The notes: generated by a model not told the origin, from the letters alone. 52,346 bases of DNA from DATMXS01 sp050260275 (GCA_050260275.1 JBLNBX010000183.1:1-52346), one strand, 5' to 3'. Shown: positions 34,834-43,928, counted from the stretch's first letter. A program made the numbers and translations.

Positions 34834-35445
34834 GTGAGGCGATTGCTTCTGGCATTGGTGATCGCGGCGCCGGCCGCGTTTTCACAGCTACTATCCGTCG
34901 GCGTCAAGGCGGGCGTGCCTTTCACCGACGCGTTCAACACGGGCGTGGGAGCGCTCAGCAATTTCACGAGCGAAGACCGCCGGTACACATTTGGCGGCAC
35001 GGCCGAGTTGAACCTGCCGTTCGGGCTGGGCGTGGAGTTCGACGCGCTGTACAAGCGCCTGGGCTATCAGGAGACGCTCGTGGATTCCGGGTTGGAGCGG
35101 TCGGTGACGGCGAATGCCTGGGATTTTCCGGTGCTTCTGAAAGTCAAGACGGGCATGCGGCCGTTGCAACCGTTCTTTGTTGTGGGGCCGACCTTCCGCG
35201 GGCTGACCAATCTGGAACAGGCGGGCAGCTTCTTCTCGGGGAGCCGCTCCGATGCGCCCGAAGAGCTACAGAACGAGTTCACCACGGGTTTCACGGCGGG
35301 CGCGGGCTTGAGGCTGGGCGGACGGACGGCTCTGTCGCCCGAGATACGCTACACGCGCTGGGGCTGGAGGACTTTCCGTAGCCCGGCGGGCCTGCTGGAA
35401 TCGAACCAGGACCAGCTCGAGTTCCTGGTAGGGCTGACGTTCTAG
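34834..35445 (+). CDS. Outer-membrane beta-barrel protein
   Basis: A 203-residue protein with signal peptide (1-17, AAFSQ) followed by alternating-residue beta strands separated by short turns and long loops (LLSVGVKAGVPF, YTFGGTAELNLPFGLGVEF, GLRLGGRTALSPEIRYTRW). It ends in LEFLVGLTF, with a terminal Phe as needed for BAM recognition. Length suits an eight-stranded barrel (OmpW/OmpX size). The start is GTG 34834. It follows the membrane protein by 39 nt. Function unknown. Confidence 0.82.
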   Translation: MRRLLLALVIAAPAAFSQLLSVGVKAGVPFTDAFNTGVGALSNFTSEDRRYTFGGTAELNLPFGLGVEFDALYKRLGYQETLVDSGLERSVTANAWDFPVLLKVKTGMRPLQPFFVVGPTFRGLTNLEQAGSFFSGSRSDAPEELQNEFTTGFTAGAGLRLGGRTALSPEIRYTRWGWRTFRSPAGLLESNQDQLEFLVGLTF

Positions 35446-35500
35446 CTCCGCGGGCGGCGCTTCAGGCGCGCACTGCCCCTAGCTGCGCGGCGGGGCGCGC

Positions 35501-35878
35501 CTACTTTTCGAGGATGACGTGCGCCATGGCGACGTCTTTCGTGTGCGTGATTGAGAGCGCGATCGACTTCACGCCGAGCCGCTCAGCGAACTGGGCGGCT
35601 ACCCCGTGGAGCCGCAGCGTGGGCTTGCCGGAGGGCAGGTTCGCGACTTCGAAATCCTGCCAGCGCACGCCGCGCTTCCATCCGGTGCCGATGGCCTTCA
35701 TGCCCGCCTCTTTCGCGGCGAAACGCGCGGCGTAACGCTCGTAGCGGTTGGCTTTGCGTTCGACGTAGGCGCGCTCGGCGGGCGTGAATACGCGGGCGAG
35801 GAACCGCTCTCCGAAACGCTCGATGCTCTCACGAATGCGGGCCACTTCCGCAATGTCGACGCCCGTGCCGGCGATCAA
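35501..35878 (-). CDS. acpS: Holo-[acyl-carrier-protein] synthase
   Basis: A 125-residue enzyme that moves 4'-phosphopantetheine from CoA to ACP. IAGTGVDIAEV (2-12, Asp8 binds Mg), FAAKEAGMKAIGTG (about 53-66, Glu metal ligand) and SITHTKDVAMA at the end. I chose TTG 35878: it overlaps the nikR stop (TTGA), has AGAGG in front, and gives the standard length. A longer in-frame reading to 36151 only shadows nikR. It fits with fabD 8 kb away as fatty-acid synthesis functions. Confidence 0.95.
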   Translation of the reverse strand: MIAGTGVDIAEVARIRESIERFGERFLARVFTPAERAYVERKANRYERYAARFAAKEAGMKAIGTGWKRGVRWQDFEVANLPSGKPTLRLHGVAAQFAERLGVKSIALSITHTKDVAMAHVILEK

Positions 35879-36291
35879 ACCTCTGCTCCGGAAGTGCTGA
35901 TGGTCAGGCGCCCGTGCTTCACGCCCTTGGTGGCTATGAGCGTGTCTGCCATCTTCTTCACGTCGCGAGCCTTCCCCCGCACGACGAGCACTTCGAGGCA
36001 GTGATCGTGATCGAGATGCACGTGCAGGGTGGAGAGAATGTGGGGGTAGAAATCGTGCTGGAGATCCGTCAGCTTGTCGCTGAGCATGCGGACGTGATGG
36101 TCGTAAACGATGGAGACGGTGCCCACGACGTGGCGGTCCGGCGACTCCCAAGCGTGCTCGACGAGTTCGTCGCGGATGAGGTCGCGGAAGGCCTCGGAGC
36201 GGTTTGTATAGCCACGGCTCTCAATAAGCGCGTCGAATTTTCTGAGAAGGTCGGCGTCGATCGCCACGCCGATGCGGCTCAACTCACCCAT
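35875..36291 (-). CDS. nikR: Nickel-responsive transcriptional regulator NikR
   Basis: A 138-residue ribbon-helix-helix repressor with a C-terminal ACT-like nickel domain. RIGVAIDADLLRKFD (6-20) is the DNA-binding strand and helix. The square-planar nickel site is complete: H79, H90, H92 and C98 with the exact 11-2-6 spacing of E. coli H76/H87/H89/C95 (HVHLDHDHC, 90-98). Ni(II) binding should switch on operator binding. No nickel transporter, hydrogenase or urease gene is in the window, so targets lie elsewhere. It overlaps acpS by four bases. Confidence 0.95.
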   Translation of the reverse strand: MGELSRIGVAIDADLLRKFDALIESRGYTNRSEAFRDLIRDELVEHAWESPDRHVVGTVSIVYDHHVRMLSDKLTDLQHDFYPHILSTLHVHLDHDHCLEVLVVRGKARDVKKMADTLIATKGVKHGRLTISTSGAEV

Positions 36292-36594
36292 TCGCAGTCA
36301 AGAGTAGCGGACCCGGAGCATCCGAATCAACGCGGGGCGGTTTTGGGTAGCGGCATGGCGCGGCCCGGATCCGTGTGCCAGGAAGGGAGCCGCCTCAGCG
36401 AGCCCATGCGGCCGCGCGTGCAGGGGGGCGGGGCCGGGCGTTAACGCTGGGCGCCGGTTTATTTTCCGCCTGAACTGAGTGACATAGCAGGCGCGGCCCG
36501 GCTGCCGGCGCCGGCGGTCTGCATTCTTCGGAGCGGAGGCGCACACGCCCGCACAAGCGGAGCGGGCGCGGCTCCCCACCTGGAGATGACCCTG
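36292..36594. other. 303-base divergent intergenic region (nikR / secreted protein)
   Basis: No gene supported. It contains a perfect 10-bp palindrome GCGTTAACGC at 36438-36447, a TTTATTTT stretch at 36458-36465 and GGAG at 36582-36585 as ribosome-binding site for the plus-strand gene. No E. coli-type NikR operator (GTATGA-N16-TCATAC) is visible. Promoters for both flanking genes must lie here. Confidence 0.5.
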
Positions 36595-37704
36595 ATGAGA
36601 CGTCTTGTTACCCTGCTGGCTGCAACCGTGCTAGCCGTTGCCGCGCACGGCCAGACTACTATCAACGGAGGAAGGCGGATACAAGGTGTTTGGGACGCGA
36701 GCGGAGCATCCGCCAGCAAACCGGCGCCTACGGGAGCGGGACTGCCCGGCTCATGCGAAGTGGGCGAGCAGTATTTCCGGACCGATGCGCCCGCCGGACA
36801 GAACCTGCATTTGTGCACCGCCCCGGACACATGGACGGCCATCAGCGGCGGCGGTGGCGGCGGCACGGCCGGAGGAACGCTGACTGTGAACGCGGCGGAG
36901 GCGGCCGGTACGAACCTCAGCGACACGACACCAGCCGCTCCGAGCATGGGCGCGGTCACGAACCGCGGCATCAACGTCCGGTGGCAGAAAGACGCGAGCG
37001 CGCCCGATAACGTGAGCGCGTATGTGCCGTTTGGTGGCCTGCTGCTCCCCACGATGAACGTCCGGCGCTGGGGCTTGATGGTTCCCTCAGGTGTCAGTCA
37101 GAATGTCAACACAATCGGAGATCAGGCTGCCGGTAATCAGGGCTCGCTTTCCACTGTCTACCCCGATTCGGAAAACAGCACGCTGATGAAGTATACGACT
37201 GGCGTTTCAGTGGGAAGCCAGGCCGGGACGTACGGTGCGACGAACTGGCGCACCGGCCGGAATATCCACGGGATGTGGGAGGGCAAGATCGGCCAGACAT
37301 CAGAAGCGCGCGCTTGGGTGGCATGGGCTACGAACACCCCGACAAGTGATGTTCCCACGCAAGGACATCTCGCAGGCTTTCGCTATTCGAACTGCTCGGA
37401 TGGGTGCGCGGGTGATACTAACTGGCAATGCGTTGCGTACAACGGAACGGAATCTATCGCAGATTCTGGCGTCCCGCCAAGCACTACCAGAACGCAGTTG
37501 CTGGAAGTTATCTTCGACGATGACTCTGACCCTCGAACGCTGACCTTCCGTATAGACGGTGATCCAGTGTGTCAGTTCAACTCGAACGAGCACAGCATAC
37601 CAGCCACCGGGCAGAATGCGAGGTTGAGCTTCTACATCTGGTCGCTGGATGAAACCGCGAAGGACATCTCGCTGGCGTGGGCTTTGACCAGTGCTGACAG
37701 GTGA
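36595..37704 (+). CDS. Secreted protein of unknown function
   Basis: A 369-residue protein with a clear signal peptide (MRRLVTLLAATVLAVAAHGQ, cleavage after AHG). It has a glycine-rich linker (about 85-95), then a beta-rich C-terminal region with a Cys-containing loop (CSDGCAGDTNWQC, about residue 262). The end, from LLEVIFDDDSDPRTLTFRID, looks like a lectin- or jelly-roll-type sandwich. Start ATG 36595 is chosen over 36586 because GGAG lies 9 nt upstream and the signal peptide begins there. Bases 37090-37600 are visibly less GC-rich than neighbours. The next gene follows by 5 nt. Confidence 0.75.
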   Translation: MRRLVTLLAATVLAVAAHGQTTINGGRRIQGVWDASGASASKPAPTGAGLPGSCEVGEQYFRTDAPAGQNLHLCTAPDTWTAISGGGGGGTAGGTLTVNAAEAAGTNLSDTTPAAPSMGAVTNRGINVRWQKDASAPDNVSAYVPFGGLLLPTMNVRRWGLMVPSGVSQNVNTIGDQAAGNQGSLSTVYPDSENSTLMKYTTGVSVGSQAGTYGATNWRTGRNIHGMWEGKIGQTSEARAWVAWATNTPTSDVPTQGHLAGFRYSNCSDGCAGDTNWQCVAYNGTESIADSGVPPSTTRTQLLEVIFDDDSDPRTLTFRIDGDPVCQFNSNEHSIPATGQNARLSFYIWSLDETAKDISLAWALTSADR

Positions 37705-37709
37705 TCACT

Positions 37710-40700
37710 ATGCGTCCTGCTTGGCTACTTCTCTTTTCGCTCCCGGCTCTGGCTGCCATCACGAACGTCAGCGTGCAGCCGACGCACCGGCAGGCGGTTA
37801 TTTCATACACCGCGCCCACGGCGGCCGCCTGCACGGTGGAGGTGTATGCGAGCGATCTTCGCGTGACGGCCGCGATGAACACGAGCCCCGTCAGGGTCAC
37901 GGTTCACCGGCCGCACTCGCTCGAGACCGGCGACAAGGTATACATCTCGGGTGTGCTCGGCAACACGGCCGCGAACGGTTATCACACCGTTACGGTGGTT
38001 GACGACACATCGTTCACGCTTAACGGTGTCGCCGGCAACGGGGCCTACACGTCGGGCGGGCTCGTGCAGCGCCTGGTTCATGACCTGAATCCGCGCATCT
38101 TCGGCCCGGGCGTGGGGCTCGACTCGCGCGCCGGAAGCATCAGCAACCTGCGCCAGCGCCAGTTCGTCGCCGGGCAGATCCCGCTGCCGGGCTGGCCCGG
38201 ATATGCGGCATCCGAAACGACTTCCATCCCGGTTTCTATCGCGTCCATCAGCCGCGCCTCAAACGTGGCGACGGTGGACACCGCGGCGCCGCACGGCCTG
38301 AGAGTGAACGACAACGTCGCAATCGCGGGCGTGGAGGACGGGACGTTCGAGACGATCGACGCCCGCGTGACCGCGGTTGTAGACGCCAACACGTTCAGGT
38401 ACGCGAGCCCGGGAATCGACGGCAGCTCGACGGGCGGCACAGTTACGCGCGTAAACCGCTACAGCCGGGCGCTTCAGGCGGACACGGACCATCGTTTCAG
38501 GATCACATGCGGCGCGGACACCTACGATGGGACATTCAGAACGAGAACAGTGCCGCTCGGCTCGACCTACGGCGAGGTTGGGGCATTCGACTGGCAGAGC
38601 GCGCCGATGCGGTATCTGGATCCATCACTGCCCGAGACGCGCGGGTACGAAGTGGTGGACCCGGTGACGGGCGTGATGGCGCTGCGTGCTTCGCTCGATG
38701 CTGACAGCAGTGATCCGGTGTCCTCGTTCGACGCCGGGAACATGAGTGGCTGCGCCTCGGAGAAGACGGCTACGGGCGTGGGCGGCACGCCCGGATATCA
38801 CTGCCTGACGGTTACACAGGGCCGGACCAACAGGATCTACTGGCACGGCGAGGATGGCACGGTGCGGTTTCTGGGCGTCCCGCGAGTTGCGGCCAGCGCG
38901 GAGTGGGACACGTTCTATATCACCGACCCGCAGATATACCCCGATTCCGCCGACCCGAACAAGTTCTTCGTCGTGTACCCGGACAGGACTTCTGGCAAGG
39001 CAGGCTTGGCGCTAGCGACACTCTTGAGCGATGCGGCTGTGGCACAGGGCGCGTTCGCCAATCTGACCGCAGTCTCCCTCACGCCTGCGGCGGCCGGCAA
39101 AGCGATTGTTGATCTGATCGAGGATTTCGACCCGACGTTTCCGAAGTTCCAATTCTCGGCTGTGAGCCTGGCAAGCGTTCAAGACAACTATTTGACAGGC
39201 TGGACGCGAGCGCGAGGGCAGGATTCGCCCACGTGGTATTGGGCGCTGTACCTCGGGGACCGGTTGCCGCTCGGAAGCTGTTCGGATTGCCTGCGCATCG
39301 TCGCGGCGATGCCACTGCACGCGAACCCCAAGACGCGCTGGTGCGGAGGCCACTACAGCAACTTCATCGCGCCGGACAATGTCATCGGCATAATCACGCA
39401 AAAACTGACGGGTGGAACCGCTACCGGCCCGTGGCAGGTGACGCTCCAGAACGAAGGCGGCGTGAGCGCGGACGCGCAGGGGTTCACGGTGGATGGCGAA
39501 CCGGACTGCACGGGCGGCACGTGTCCAACGGACAACAGTACGTACCTTCAGGATGCCGCCGTGGGCGACGTGTTCATGTTCCTGGACGGCACTAACGAGA
39601 AAGTGAAGATCACGGCGAAGGCGGGCACAGCCTGGACAGTGATGCGGGGATACGCCAACACAAAGGCGGCCGCGCACGCGGCGGGCGCGAAACTTCGGGC
39701 GGTGTGCGAGTGTATCGAGGTGGATGCCAAGGTGGACTACTTCTGGAAGTACCTGGAGGACCCGCACGGCACGGACACGACGAACACTCACTTCATCCAG
39801 GACACGCACATGCAGAACATACACCGTGTCGAGCGTGGAGAATGGACCATCGGCGCGGGCTGGATGATGCGGGGCGGCACGACCTACAGCGGCCCTCCGA
39901 CATACACGCTGGAGGCGAGCAGGACATTCGCCGGGGTGATTGGGTTCGCAAGCGGCAACAGCTACCAAAAGCATCCCTCGTACGCGAACTACGCTGCGCC
40001 AGAGGAATGGCGGCGCGGGTGGTTCATCGACACGATGCCGTTTATCGGTAGCATAGCGCCGGGCGATACGGTGAGCTCCGTGGCGGGGACCAGCTACATC
40101 GTGAAAAGCGTGCCGTCGGCGAGCTATCCGAGGAACTTCAAAAAGGCTCCGTACTTCGGACTGAGCGCGCGGAACGTGCTGCTGGACGTGAGTGGGCCGG
40201 GGGCGCTTCTGAAGGACTCGCCGGAGGATCACTACAAGTTCTGCGCGGTTTACAAGGCCGGTGAATGCTGGCCCGGATCCGTGCCGGGAGAGGCGTATGC
40301 AAATCTGCCCTCTCTGAATGTGGCCTCGTGCTTTGGCGGAGAGTCCGAAACGAACACGGCCGACTTCTGCGCGTTCCACACGGCGGCCTACGGGCAAGGC
40401 ATAGCGCAGCTCGCGATCGCGCCCAATGGCGCTGCACACAGCCGCATGTTGATCCGCGGCCTGGCGGGACCGTGGCGGAACTGGGGCTCGCTGACCAACG
40501 CACGCACGACTCCGGACGGCAAGTGGCTGCTGTTCACGCCGCGATTGAGAGCGGAAAGGGTCGGGCTGTGGCAGGCGCTGGTGCCGGACAACCCGGCCAG
40601 TGATGATGTGAACCGCTCCGACTTCGTGCCGTTCCCGGTGCGCCTGGCGGGGAGGCCGGGGGCTACGCGCACGGTACTAGAGTTCGGATATGACCCCGAC

Positions 40701-40943
40701 CTGCAGTGGCGATGCAGCCAGAGAGCCGAAGCCTGCGTGGTGGACTCGACCACGTACGACACGGCCGCGCCGTACAAGTTCGCGACGACGGACGCCGTGG
40801 CGGGAGCGGATTGTTCGAATGGGTGCACGCTGACGATTCCGGCGATCGCGGACCGTATCCTGTACTACCGCTGGAAATACCGCGATGCGAACGGAAACGT
40901 GCTGGCCACCGGGCCGGTTCGGATCGCGGCGATCACGCCGTAA
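37710..40943 (+). CDS. Large secreted protein with FCCH-like repeats, unknown function
   Basis: A 1,077-residue exported protein. Signal peptide 1-16 (LFSLPALAA). Residues 17-50 form an FnIII-like strand set. Two similar 65-residue units (about 58-122 and 178-248) read HSLETGDKVYISGV...TSFTLNGV...YTSGG and HGLRVNDNVAIAGV...NTFRYASPG...STGG. This resembles the small beta domain (FCCH-like) seen in phage and bacterial surface proteins. The middle and end are long, Cys-containing and aromatic-rich (CSDCLR, CTGGTCPTDN, CSNGCTLTIPAI) with an FnIII-like tail; no enzyme motif recognised. Likely a cell-surface or released protein paired with the gene 5 nt upstream. A GTG at 37701 is an alternative start. 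Confidence 0.75.
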   Translation: MRPAWLLLFSLPALAAITNVSVQPTHRQAVISYTAPTAAACTVEVYASDLRVTAAMNTSPVRVTVHRPHSLETGDKVYISGVLGNTAANGYHTVTVVDDTSFTLNGVAGNGAYTSGGLVQRLVHDLNPRIFGPGVGLDSRAGSISNLRQRQFVAGQIPLPGWPGYAASETTSIPVSIASISRASNVATVDTAAPHGLRVNDNVAIAGVEDGTFETIDARVTAVVDANTFRYASPGIDGSSTGGTVTRVNRYSRALQADTDHRFRITCGADTYDGTFRTRTVPLGSTYGEVGAFDWQSAPMRYLDPSLPETRGYEVVDPVTGVMALRASLDADSSDPVSSFDAGNMSGCASEKTATGVGGTPGYHCLTVTQGRTNRIYWHGEDGTVRFLGVPRVAASAEWDTFYITDPQIYPDSADPNKFFVVYPDRTSGKAGLALATLLSDAAVAQGAFANLTAVSLTPAAAGKAIVDLIEDFDPTFPKFQFSAVSLASVQDNYLTGWTRARGQDSPTWYWALYLGDRLPLGSCSDCLRIVAAMPLHANPKTRWCGGHYSNFIAPDNVIGIITQKLTGGTATGPWQVTLQNEGGVSADAQGFTVDGEPDCTGGTCPTDNSTYLQDAAVGDVFMFLDGTNEKVKITAKAGTAWTVMRGYANTKAAAHAAGAKLRAVCECIEVDAKVDYFWKYLEDPHGTDTTNTHFIQDTHMQNIHRVERGEWTIGAGWMMRGGTTYSGPPTYTLEASRTFAGVIGFASGNSYQKHPSYANYAAPEEWRRGWFIDTMPFIGSIAPGDTVSSVAGTSYIVKSVPSASYPRNFKKAPYFGLSARNVLLDVSGPGALLKDSPEDHYKFCAVYKAGECWPGSVPGEAYANLPSLNVASCFGGESETNTADFCAFHTAAYGQGIAQLAIAPNGAAHSRMLIRGLAGPWRNWGSLTNARTTPDGKWLLFTPRLRAERVGLWQALVPDNPASDDVNRSDFVPFPVRLAGRPGATRTVLEFGYDPDLQWRCSQRAEACVVDSTTYDTAAPYKFATTDAVAGADCSNGCTLTIPAIADRILYYRWKYRDANGNVLATGPVRIAAITP

Positions 40944-40994
40944 AGCGAGGCCCGGCGCTCCGGGGCCGTTTCATGCAATGCTGGTAGCGGGGCA

Positions 40995-42080
40995 ATGGGA
41001 TCACTGGCTATTGCATGCGTGGTGGGCGCGCGGCCCAACTTCATCAAGGCGGCTCCGCTACTGGCCGAGTTCAGGCGCCGGCCGCGGTTCCAGCCGGCGC
41101 TGATACACACGGGGCAGCACTTCTCCCCCGAGATGTCCGGCAGCTTCTTTTCGGACCTGGAGATCCCGCCGCCCGACGTGAACCTCGAGGTGGGCGGCGG
41201 CAGCCACGCGCGGCAGACAGCCGAGGTGATGCTGCGGCTGGAGCCCGTGCTGGCGAAGACCCGGCCGGACGCGCTCGTGGTGGTGGGCGATGTAAATTCA
41301 ACGGTCGCGGCGGCGCTCGTTGCGGCGAAGCTCGGGATCCGCGTCGCTCACGTTGAGGCCGGGCTGCGCAGCTTCGATCGCACGATGCCCGAAGAGATCA
41401 ACCGCATCGTAACGGACGCCATCTCGGATTACCTGTTCGCTACAGAGGCGAGCGGTGTGCGCAACCTACTGGCGGAAGGCGTACCTCGCGAGAAGATCTT
41501 CTTTGTAGGCAACGTCATGATTGACTCGCTACTCCGCTTCCGCGAGAAGGCGCGAGCCTCGGACGTGCTGTTGCGGCTGTGCCTGGAGGAGCGCAACTAC
41601 GCGGTGGCGACGCTGCACCGGCCATCAAACGTTGACGACCCGGCGCGGCTGGAGCAACTCGTCGCGATGCTCGCGGAACTAAGCCAGCGCCTCCCCGTGG
41701 TTTTCCCCGTTCACCCCCGGACGCGCGAGCGCATGGGCCGCATACCAGAGTGCAACGGCCGCCTGCTGCTGACGCCTCCGATGCCGTACCTGGATTTCCT
41801 GCGTCTTATCGCGGACGCGCGGATAGTGCTGACGGATTCCGGGGGCATTCAGGAAGAAACAACCGTCCTGCAAGTGCCGTGCCTCACGCTGCGCGACAAC
41901 ACCGAACGGCCGGTCACGGTGGAGCAGGGGACGAATCGCCTGGTGGGCACGGATGCGAAGCGCGCGTTCGAGGCGGCAATAGAGGCGCTGAATGCTCCGC
42001 CTGAGCGCAAGTCCATCCCAGAGCTGTGGGACGGGCGCGCCAGCGAGAGGATCGCGGATACGCTGGAACGGGTTCTGTAG
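40995..42080 (+). CDS. wecB: UDP-N-acetylglucosamine 2-epimerase (non-hydrolysing)
   Basis: A 361-residue GT-B-fold enzyme interconverting UDP-GlcNAc and UDP-ManNAc for surface polysaccharide. GARPNFIKAAPL (about 11-22), HVEAGLRSFDRTMPEEINR (about 119-137), the HP/H-x-R-T region VHPRTRERMG and TDSGGIQEE near 275 are family hallmarks. Length normal. Weak ribosome-binding site (GCGGGG). It stands alone, with a strong hairpin after its stop and no other ManNAc genes beside it. Confidence 0.95.
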   Translation: MGSLAIACVVGARPNFIKAAPLLAEFRRRPRFQPALIHTGQHFSPEMSGSFFSDLEIPPPDVNLEVGGGSHARQTAEVMLRLEPVLAKTRPDALVVVGDVNSTVAAALVAAKLGIRVAHVEAGLRSFDRTMPEEINRIVTDAISDYLFATEASGVRNLLAEGVPREKIFFVGNVMIDSLLRFREKARASDVLLRLCLEERNYAVATLHRPSNVDDPARLEQLVAMLAELSQRLPVVFPVHPRTRERMGRIPECNGRLLLTPPMPYLDFLRLIADARIVLTDSGGIQEETTVLQVPCLTLRDNTERPVTVEQGTNRLVGTDAKRAFEAAIEALNAPPERKSIPELWDGRASERIADTLERVL

Positions 42081-42081
42081 T

Positions 42082-42112
42082 GCGCGCCGCCGGGAGCGCC
42101 GGCGGCTCGCGC
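42082..42112. terminator. Strong hairpin between wecB and the PPIase gene
   Basis: GCCGCCGG-GAGCG-CCGGCGGC (42086-42106) is a perfect 8-bp stem with a 5-nt loop, extended by GCGC at 42082-42085 pairing with GCGC at 42109-42112 around a 2-nt bulge. Located one base after the wecB stop, between convergent genes; no U-run. Confidence 0.5.
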
Positions 42113-42160
42113 CACAAATCGCGGTGAGCACGCAGAACTTCCAGCCGCGGATGCGGCGTC

Positions 42161-43186
42161 CTACTGCTTGCCCTCTAGAACCTGCTTGGCGAAGTAGTTC
42201 ACTATCGTGGACTCGTTGTGCGCCACCTCGTAGTAGACGGCGCGCATCAACTGATCTTTTTGCGCCAGCAGCGTCTGGCGTATCTCCTGCTGCACGCGCG
42301 GGTCGTTGAGATCGCGCTGTCCGGCGGGCTCGCGCGAGATCAGCTTGATCAGGCGATAGGCGCCCTGCGTGGCGATGATCTGCGAAACCTGTCCGGGCTG
42401 GAGCGAGTCCAGCAGCTTCCTGATCTCGGGGCTCGAGTTCTCGAACGCCGACATGGGAAGGAAACCCAAATCGCCGCCGTTGGCCGCGGTCTGAGGGTCC
42501 TCCGAGTAGTTCTCGGCGATCATCCCGAAATCCTCGCCGTTGCGGATGCGGCTTTCGATCATCTGTATCTTCTTGCGGGCTTCCTCGTCGGTCTGCGCGT
42601 TATCGTTCTTGAGGTTCCTGACGTACGCATCGGGCCCGGCGGTCACAACGATCTGCGCGAGGTGCAGTGTGGGCTCCGGGCGGTTGAACGCGGCCTTGTT
42701 GCGTGTGTAGAAATCCGAGATCTCGCGATCGCTGATGCTGATCTTGGACGTGATCTCCTTGTTGATCAGCTTCTGGACACTGAGTTCGTTGCGGATTTCA
42801 GTCTTGACGTCGTTGACCGTCATCTTGCGCTCGGCCAGCTTGCGGTCGAGTTCTTCCTGCGTGTAGGGGGCGCGGAACTCGTTGAAGCGGGCCTCCACTT
42901 CGGCATCGGTGGCGAGCAGACCCAGGCGCTCGGCGCGCTGCAGCAGGATCTGCCGTTCGATGAGCCCGCGAAGGATCTCAAGGCGCTGAATAGTGGCGAG
43001 GTCCTCGGTAACGGTGCGGTCGGTGGAGTCGAACTGCGCGCGGTACATCCGCTCCACCTGATCGAACGTGATGGGACTGCCATTCACGGTGGCCGCCACG
43101 TTTGGCGGAGGCGTTTTCTTGCAGGACGCCAGAGTGAGGACGCCGGCGGCTGCCGCAACGGTCAGTAATAAGGTACGGCTCTTCAT
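42161..43186 (-). CDS. Peptidyl-prolyl isomerase lipoprotein, SurA/PrsA-like
   Basis: A 341-residue lipoprotein: lipobox LASC with Cys22, then VAATVNGSPITFDQVERMY, the SurA N-domain entry, a helical chaperone region (about 45-165), a parvulin (PpiC) rotamase domain (about 175-285, with NYSEDPQTAANGGDLGFLP) and a helical tail. It should be anchored by Lgt/Lsp/Lnt and assist folding of exported proteins in the periplasm. Third gene of a minus-strand row after fabD and the DUF1080 gene (21-nt gap). Confidence 0.92.
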   Translation of the reverse strand: MKSRTLLLTVAAAAGVLTLASCKKTPPPNVAATVNGSPITFDQVERMYRAQFDSTDRTVTEDLATIQRLEILRGLIERQILLQRAERLGLLATDAEVEARFNEFRAPYTQEELDRKLAERKMTVNDVKTEIRNELSVQKLINKEITSKISISDREISDFYTRNKAAFNRPEPTLHLAQIVVTAGPDAYVRNLKNDNAQTDEEARKKIQMIESRIRNGEDFGMIAENYSEDPQTAANGGDLGFLPMSAFENSSPEIRKLLDSLQPGQVSQIIATQGAYRLIKLISREPAGQRDLNDPRVQQEIRQTLLAQKDQLMRAVYYEVAHNESTIVNYFAKQVLEGKQ

Positions 43187-43207
43187 TATTCCAGCCAGAC
43201 GGTTATT

Positions 43208-43897
43208 CTACCTTGGAACGAGCGGCTTTACGCGCAGATTGCGGAACTCGATCCGGTAGCCCTCGGCCTCCAGGCCGATGTAGCCCCGAGGAACCTCGCA
43301 CTCGGTGAACTCGCTTGCCACCTCTCCGTTGACGGTTAGCGTGATGGTGCGGCCGGCGGCGCGCAGTTCGTACAAGTTCCACTCGCCGGCGGGACGGACG
43401 AGCGTGGGGCCGTCCTTGCGCAGGTTGATGCGCTTAACGGCGCCGCCGACAAGCGTCTCGCCGAACAGATAGCCACCCGAGCTGGATCCGACCTGCGCCT
43501 GGTGCCACAGCTTGCCGTCGGCGCTGGCCCGCACCAGGATGCCGCTGTTATAGCGCGGCTCTCCGGGCAGCTTCGTTAAGCGCCACTCGGCCTGGAAGAT
43601 GAAATCCCCCAGCTCGCGATCCCAACGCAGCCACTCGTGCCCGCCGTCGCCCTCGCAGATGAGAACGCGGTTTACGACACGCCACTGAGATCTCTCGGCC
43701 AGCGGGTCCGAGTTTCCGAACGGCAGGCGCGTCCAGCCCTTGAAGGACGCATCGGGCATGATGTCGATCCAGTCGGCCCCGGTCTCGACGGATGCACCTG
43801 CGGCGGGCGGTTTCGGATGCCACGGGTGTTGAGGCTCAGGTCCCTGCGCCACGGCGAGCGCCACGGAAATAATTAAGAGCGCTGCACAGCGAAACAT
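43208..43897 (-). CDS. Secreted DUF1080 (3-keto-disaccharide hydrolase-like) protein
   Basis: A 229-residue protein with a signal peptide (MFRCAALLIISVALAVAQG). The concanavalin-like DUF1080 fold shows WRVVNRVLICEGDGG, FIFQAEWRL, NSGILVRA, the ending EWNLYELRAAGRTITLTVNG and GYIGLEAEGYRIEFRNLRV. Some DUF1080 proteins hydrolyse 3-keto-glucosides; others only bind sugars. I chose ATG 43897 with GGAG 8 nt upstream; two earlier in-frame ATGs (43918, 43939) would spoil the signal peptide. It lies 31 nt after fabD. Confidence 0.9.
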   Translation of the reverse strand: MFRCAALLIISVALAVAQGPEPQHPWHPKPPAAGASVETGADWIDIMPDASFKGWTRLPFGNSDPLAERSQWRVVNRVLICEGDGGHEWLRWDRELGDFIFQAEWRLTKLPGEPRYNSGILVRASADGKLWHQAQVGSSSGGYLFGETLVGGAVKRINLRKDGPTLVRPAGEWNLYELRAAGRTITLTVNGEVASEFTECEVPRGYIGLEAEGYRIEFRNLRVKPLVPR

Positions 43898-43928
43898 TGA
43901 AAGTCTCCGGCCACGCATGATAGCGGGT

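Noticed and set aside
35879..36151. Longer acpS reading (216 residues)
   Set aside because: The extension overlaps nikR in another frame and has no AcpS similarity; TTG 35878 gives the family length.
36298..36579. Small minus-strand frame between nikR and the secreted gene
   Set aside because: No motif, no ribosome-binding site, Arg/Pro/Ala-rich as expected of random GC-rich frames.
36292..36594. NikR operator next to nikR
   Set aside because: No GTATGA/TCATAC-like dyad with about 16-nt spacing found by eye.
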